Shown in pieces: positions 5,424-6,279 of a DNA stretch of 6,279 nt. The notes beneath the pieces are model-generated. The model had not been told where the DNA came from. It was given only the letters and a program-made list of their open reading frames with translations, and did no database searches. The DNA comes from UBA12403 sp043808565 (GTDB lineage: Bacteria; Patescibacteriota; Patescibacteriia; UBA9934; GWF2-40-263), in contig JAZDEQ010000081.1 in NCBI GenBank assembly GCA_043808565.1, positions 1 to 6,279 of the forward strand. Direction: 5' to 3'. The position numbers and the translations under genes are program-made. Each line of letters starts with the position of its first letter. Position 1 is the first letter of the stretch.

Positions 5424-6104
5424 TTAAATCCGGTACCGGCCTTCTTCTTCGTCAGAAAGAATTTGACCATCTTGTAAAGTAATAACTCGGCGCCGAAGGT
5501 GATTCACAACATCACGGTTGTGAGTGACCAAAACTACAGTGGTGCCAAATTCATTAATTTTTTTTAAAAGATTGATGATTTCGTGGGTGTTGATGGTATC
5601 AAGATTACCAGTTGGTTCATCAGCGACAATAATTTTTGGCCGGTGAGCCAAAGCTCGAGCAATGGCCACTCGCTGTTGCTCGCCACCAGATAATTGGCGT
5701 GGGTAGCGATCGGCTCGATCGTGCAAATTAACAATCTTTAAAACTTGCGGCACAATTTCTCGAATCCGCCGCAAACCAACGCCGGCCACTTCCAAAGCAA
5801 AAGCCACATTTTCAGCCACGGTTTTTTTGGATAAAAGTTTAAAATCTTGAAACACCACACCAATCTGTCGGCGCAGTAGTGGTACTTCATGATGTTTAAT
5901 TTGACTAATATCCCAACCGCCAATAATTACTTCACCATGAGTTGGTTTTTCTTCGGCAAACAAAAGTTTGGCCAGGGTGGTTTTGCCAGTTCCACTTTGA
6001 CCAACGATGGAAACAAACTCGCCTGGCTTAATGTGTAAACTAACGTTTTGCAAAGCCGGCGTATTTGGCGAATAAATTTTTGAAACATTTTTTAAACGAA
6101 TCAC
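5424..6104 (-). CDS. ftsE: Cell division ATP-binding protein FtsE
   Basis: This is a 226-residue ABC ATPase with every nucleotide-binding motif intact: Walker A GQSGTGKT (35-42), Q-loop Gln86 in VVFQDFKLL (the FQDFKLL form is typical of FtsE), signature LSGGEQQR (138-145), Walker B IIVADEPT (158-165, Glu163), D-loop NLD (167-169) and H-loop His195. It works as a homodimer on the inner face of the membrane with FtsX, coupling ATP hydrolysis to cell-wall hydrolysis at the division site. The start is GTG at 6104, because an in-frame TAA lies four codons upstream. An ATG at 6106 overlaps it in another frame and meets TGA at once (ATGTGA). No SD is visible. The 16 bases before the start separate it from element 3. 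The gene is followed by element 2 and then ftsX on the same strand. Confidence 0.96.
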   Translation of the reverse strand: MIRLKNVSKIYSPNTPALQNVSLHIKPGEFVSIVGQSGTGKTTLAKLLFAEEKPTHGEVIIGGWDISQIKHHEVPLLRRQIGVVFQDFKLLSKKTVAENVAFALEVAGVGLRRIREIVPQVLKIVNLHDRADRYPRQLSGGEQQRVAIARALAHRPKIIVADEPTGNLDTINTHEIINLLKKINEFGTTVVLVTHNRDVVNHLRRRVITLQDGQILSDEEEGRYRI

Positions 6105-6120
6105 ATTAGAAAATTACTAT

Positions 6121-6279
6121 GTTACGAATTACGAAAAGTGCCGAATATACGAATTTGGTTTTTGTTGAAGGACACAAAGGTTACAAGGAGAGCAAGAGGA
6201 ATATTTTTTCATTTTCCTTTTGTCACCATTGTAACCTTTGAGCCCAAACATTCGTATATTCGTTACTTTTCGTAATTCG
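6121..6279. repeat. MITE-like palindromic element 3 (right end cut by the window)
   Basis: The left terminal repeat 6121-6154 is identical to that of element 1. The right one starts at 6250 and runs off the window after 30 bases, pairing in 28 of 30 positions; about four bases are missing. The two mismatches are the TGC/TAA variant positions: the left arm has the element 1 type and the right arm the element 2 type. The core contains a perfect 12-bp inner inverted repeat, CAAAGGTTACAA (6175-6186) against TTGTAACCTTTG (6229-6240), and a further weak AGGAA/TTCCT hairpin in the centre. It lies directly upstream of ftsE, so the ftsEX promoter must be inside it or beyond it. Confidence 0.88.

Noticed and set aside
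4111..5430. Target-site duplications around the palindromic elements
   Set aside because: The flanks of element 1 (AATGTC and AGCCTA) do not match. AATT occurs on both sides of element 2 but is three bases away from the repeat on one side. No convincing duplication is visible.
1..6279. Recoded UGA (glycine), as in some CPR lineages
   Set aside because: All genes are full length under the standard code with no in-frame TGA. The absence of TGA as a terminator in so few genes is not evidence.

Overview
The window looks like chromosome from an uncultured, AT-rich bacterium, most likely of the Candidate Phyla Radiation (Patescibacteria). The lineage is inferred from three things: AT-rich genes, ftsE/ftsX/epmA-type starts without visible Shine-Dalgarno (SD) sequences, and intergenic spaces built almost wholly of palindromic repeats. 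No ribosomal marker is present, so this assignment is moderate. Genes end in TAA or TAG, and nothing suggests a recoded UGA.

Layout. (1) 1-801, +: the C-terminal part of an Nramp-like metal-ion transporter, cut by the window edge. (2) 801-1340: a DUF559 (Vsr-like) endonuclease gene (901-1257) between two ~45-bp inverted repeats that each contain a 9-bp-stem hairpin. The left repeat supplies the gene's SD. (3) 1342-2950, -: a GC-rich island that looks like a self-contained expression cassette. It has a consensus-like sigma-70 promoter, a 17-codon leader ORF with a perfect SD, a ~200-nt leader with repeats, a 414-residue protein of unknown family, and a 12-bp-stem terminator with a T7 tract. 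(4) 2994-3084: a G-rich/C-rich inverted repeat with four G-runs on each strand. (5) 3089-4117, +: an EpmA/GenX-like lysyl-tRNA-synthetase paralogue, whose first possible start codons lie in repeat-like DNA. (6) 4122-6279, -: ftsE followed by ftsX, with three MITE-like palindromic elements. One lies upstream of ftsE, one between ftsE and ftsX, and one between the convergent ends of ftsX and epmA.

FtsE (ATPase) and FtsX (membrane subunit) form a cell-division ABC-type complex that activates peptidoglycan hydrolases. Their genes usually overlap or nearly touch; here a 232-bp foldback element separates them. The three elements share 34-bp terminal inverted repeats but carry two unrelated palindromic cores, so the family is modular. 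The elements fill the spaces between genes almost to the base (3-7 nt from most start or stop codons).

The most interesting objects are the modular repeat family in the ftsEX locus, the GC-rich moron-like cassette with its leader peptide, and the DUF559 gene embedded in its own inverted repeats. No tRNA, rRNA or CRISPR array is visible.
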